DNA of 64,000 nt from Prunella strophiata (Eukaryota > Chordata > Aves > Passeriformes > Prunellidae): contig JAZBQD010000014.1 of NCBI GenBank assembly GCA_036583965.1, forward strand, positions 54,999,626 through 55,063,625, given 5' to 3'. Shown here one piece after another: positions 63,999-64,000 of this stretch. The notes under the pieces were generated by a model. That model was not told the DNA's origin and did not search any database. It saw only the letters and a list, made by a program, of their open reading frames with translations. Made by a program: the position numbers and the translations under genes. Position 1 is the first letter of the stretch. Every line of letters starts with the position of its first letter.

Positions 63999-64000
63999 CA

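Noticed and set aside
1..64000. tRNA, rRNA or other structured RNA genes
   Set aside because: No tRNA B-box-like GGTTCGAATCC or ribosomal segment was noticed by eye on either strand. A covariance-model scan would be needed to exclude small RNAs.

Overview
The window reads as vertebrate nuclear DNA, most likely from a bird and probably a songbird. It is AT-rich and depleted in CpG. It carries several degraded CR1-type LINE fragments, identified by a GDFN endonuclease motif, a reverse-transcriptase stretch, a recognisable ORF2 C-terminus and octamer-like 3' tails. It also carries three pieces of one long terminal repeat family whose layout I recall from songbird genomes, plus many A-rich/T-rich runs and microsatellites. 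The order-level placement rests on remembered repeat families, not on a search. There are no bacterial-type operons, CRISPR arrays or phage genes, and I found no tRNA or rRNA.

I cannot support a single intact protein-coding gene. Almost all open frames are short chance ORFs or shadows of repeats. The window is best described as a gene-poor intergenic or large intronic stretch.

Layout. 1-11.4 kb is unique AT-rich sequence with one poly-A run (7.84 kb) and a GC-richer patch at 10.86-11.2 kb. 11.4-12.5 kb holds a coding-like but frame-broken stretch and a minus-strand LTR 5' fragment. 12.5-21.7 kb is mostly unique, with a purine-rich block (16.3-16.96 kb) and a pyrimidine-rich block (17.37-17.72 kb). 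21.76-22.1 kb is a minus-strand LTR 3' fragment. 23.3-23.5 kb is a (GATA)n/(TATC)n array pair arranged as a hairpin. 24.8-25.6 kb holds two CR1 fragments in opposite orientation. 31.8-32.2 kb is a CR1 3' end. 36.3-37.3 kb is a nearly complete solo LTR. 41.0 kb is a short CR1 tail. 46.26 kb is a (CTTTT)n array. 47.34-48.03 kb is a second coding-like, frame-broken stretch, the best candidate for something unexplained. 49.7, 50.7 and 52.05 kb are A/T runs. 56.5-56.7 kb is a (GAGAAA)n array. 57.6-59.1 kb holds two head-to-head CR1 copies, one with a large internal deletion. 61.66-62.02 kb is an inverted pair of CAAA- and TTTG-rich tracts.

No genes work together here. The history visible in the sequence is repeated retroelement insertion, decay and deletion, with microsatellite growth. 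The most useful follow-ups are translated searches of 47340-48030 and 11431-11780, and a multi-species alignment to test the few motif-dense blocks that look like conserved non-coding elements.
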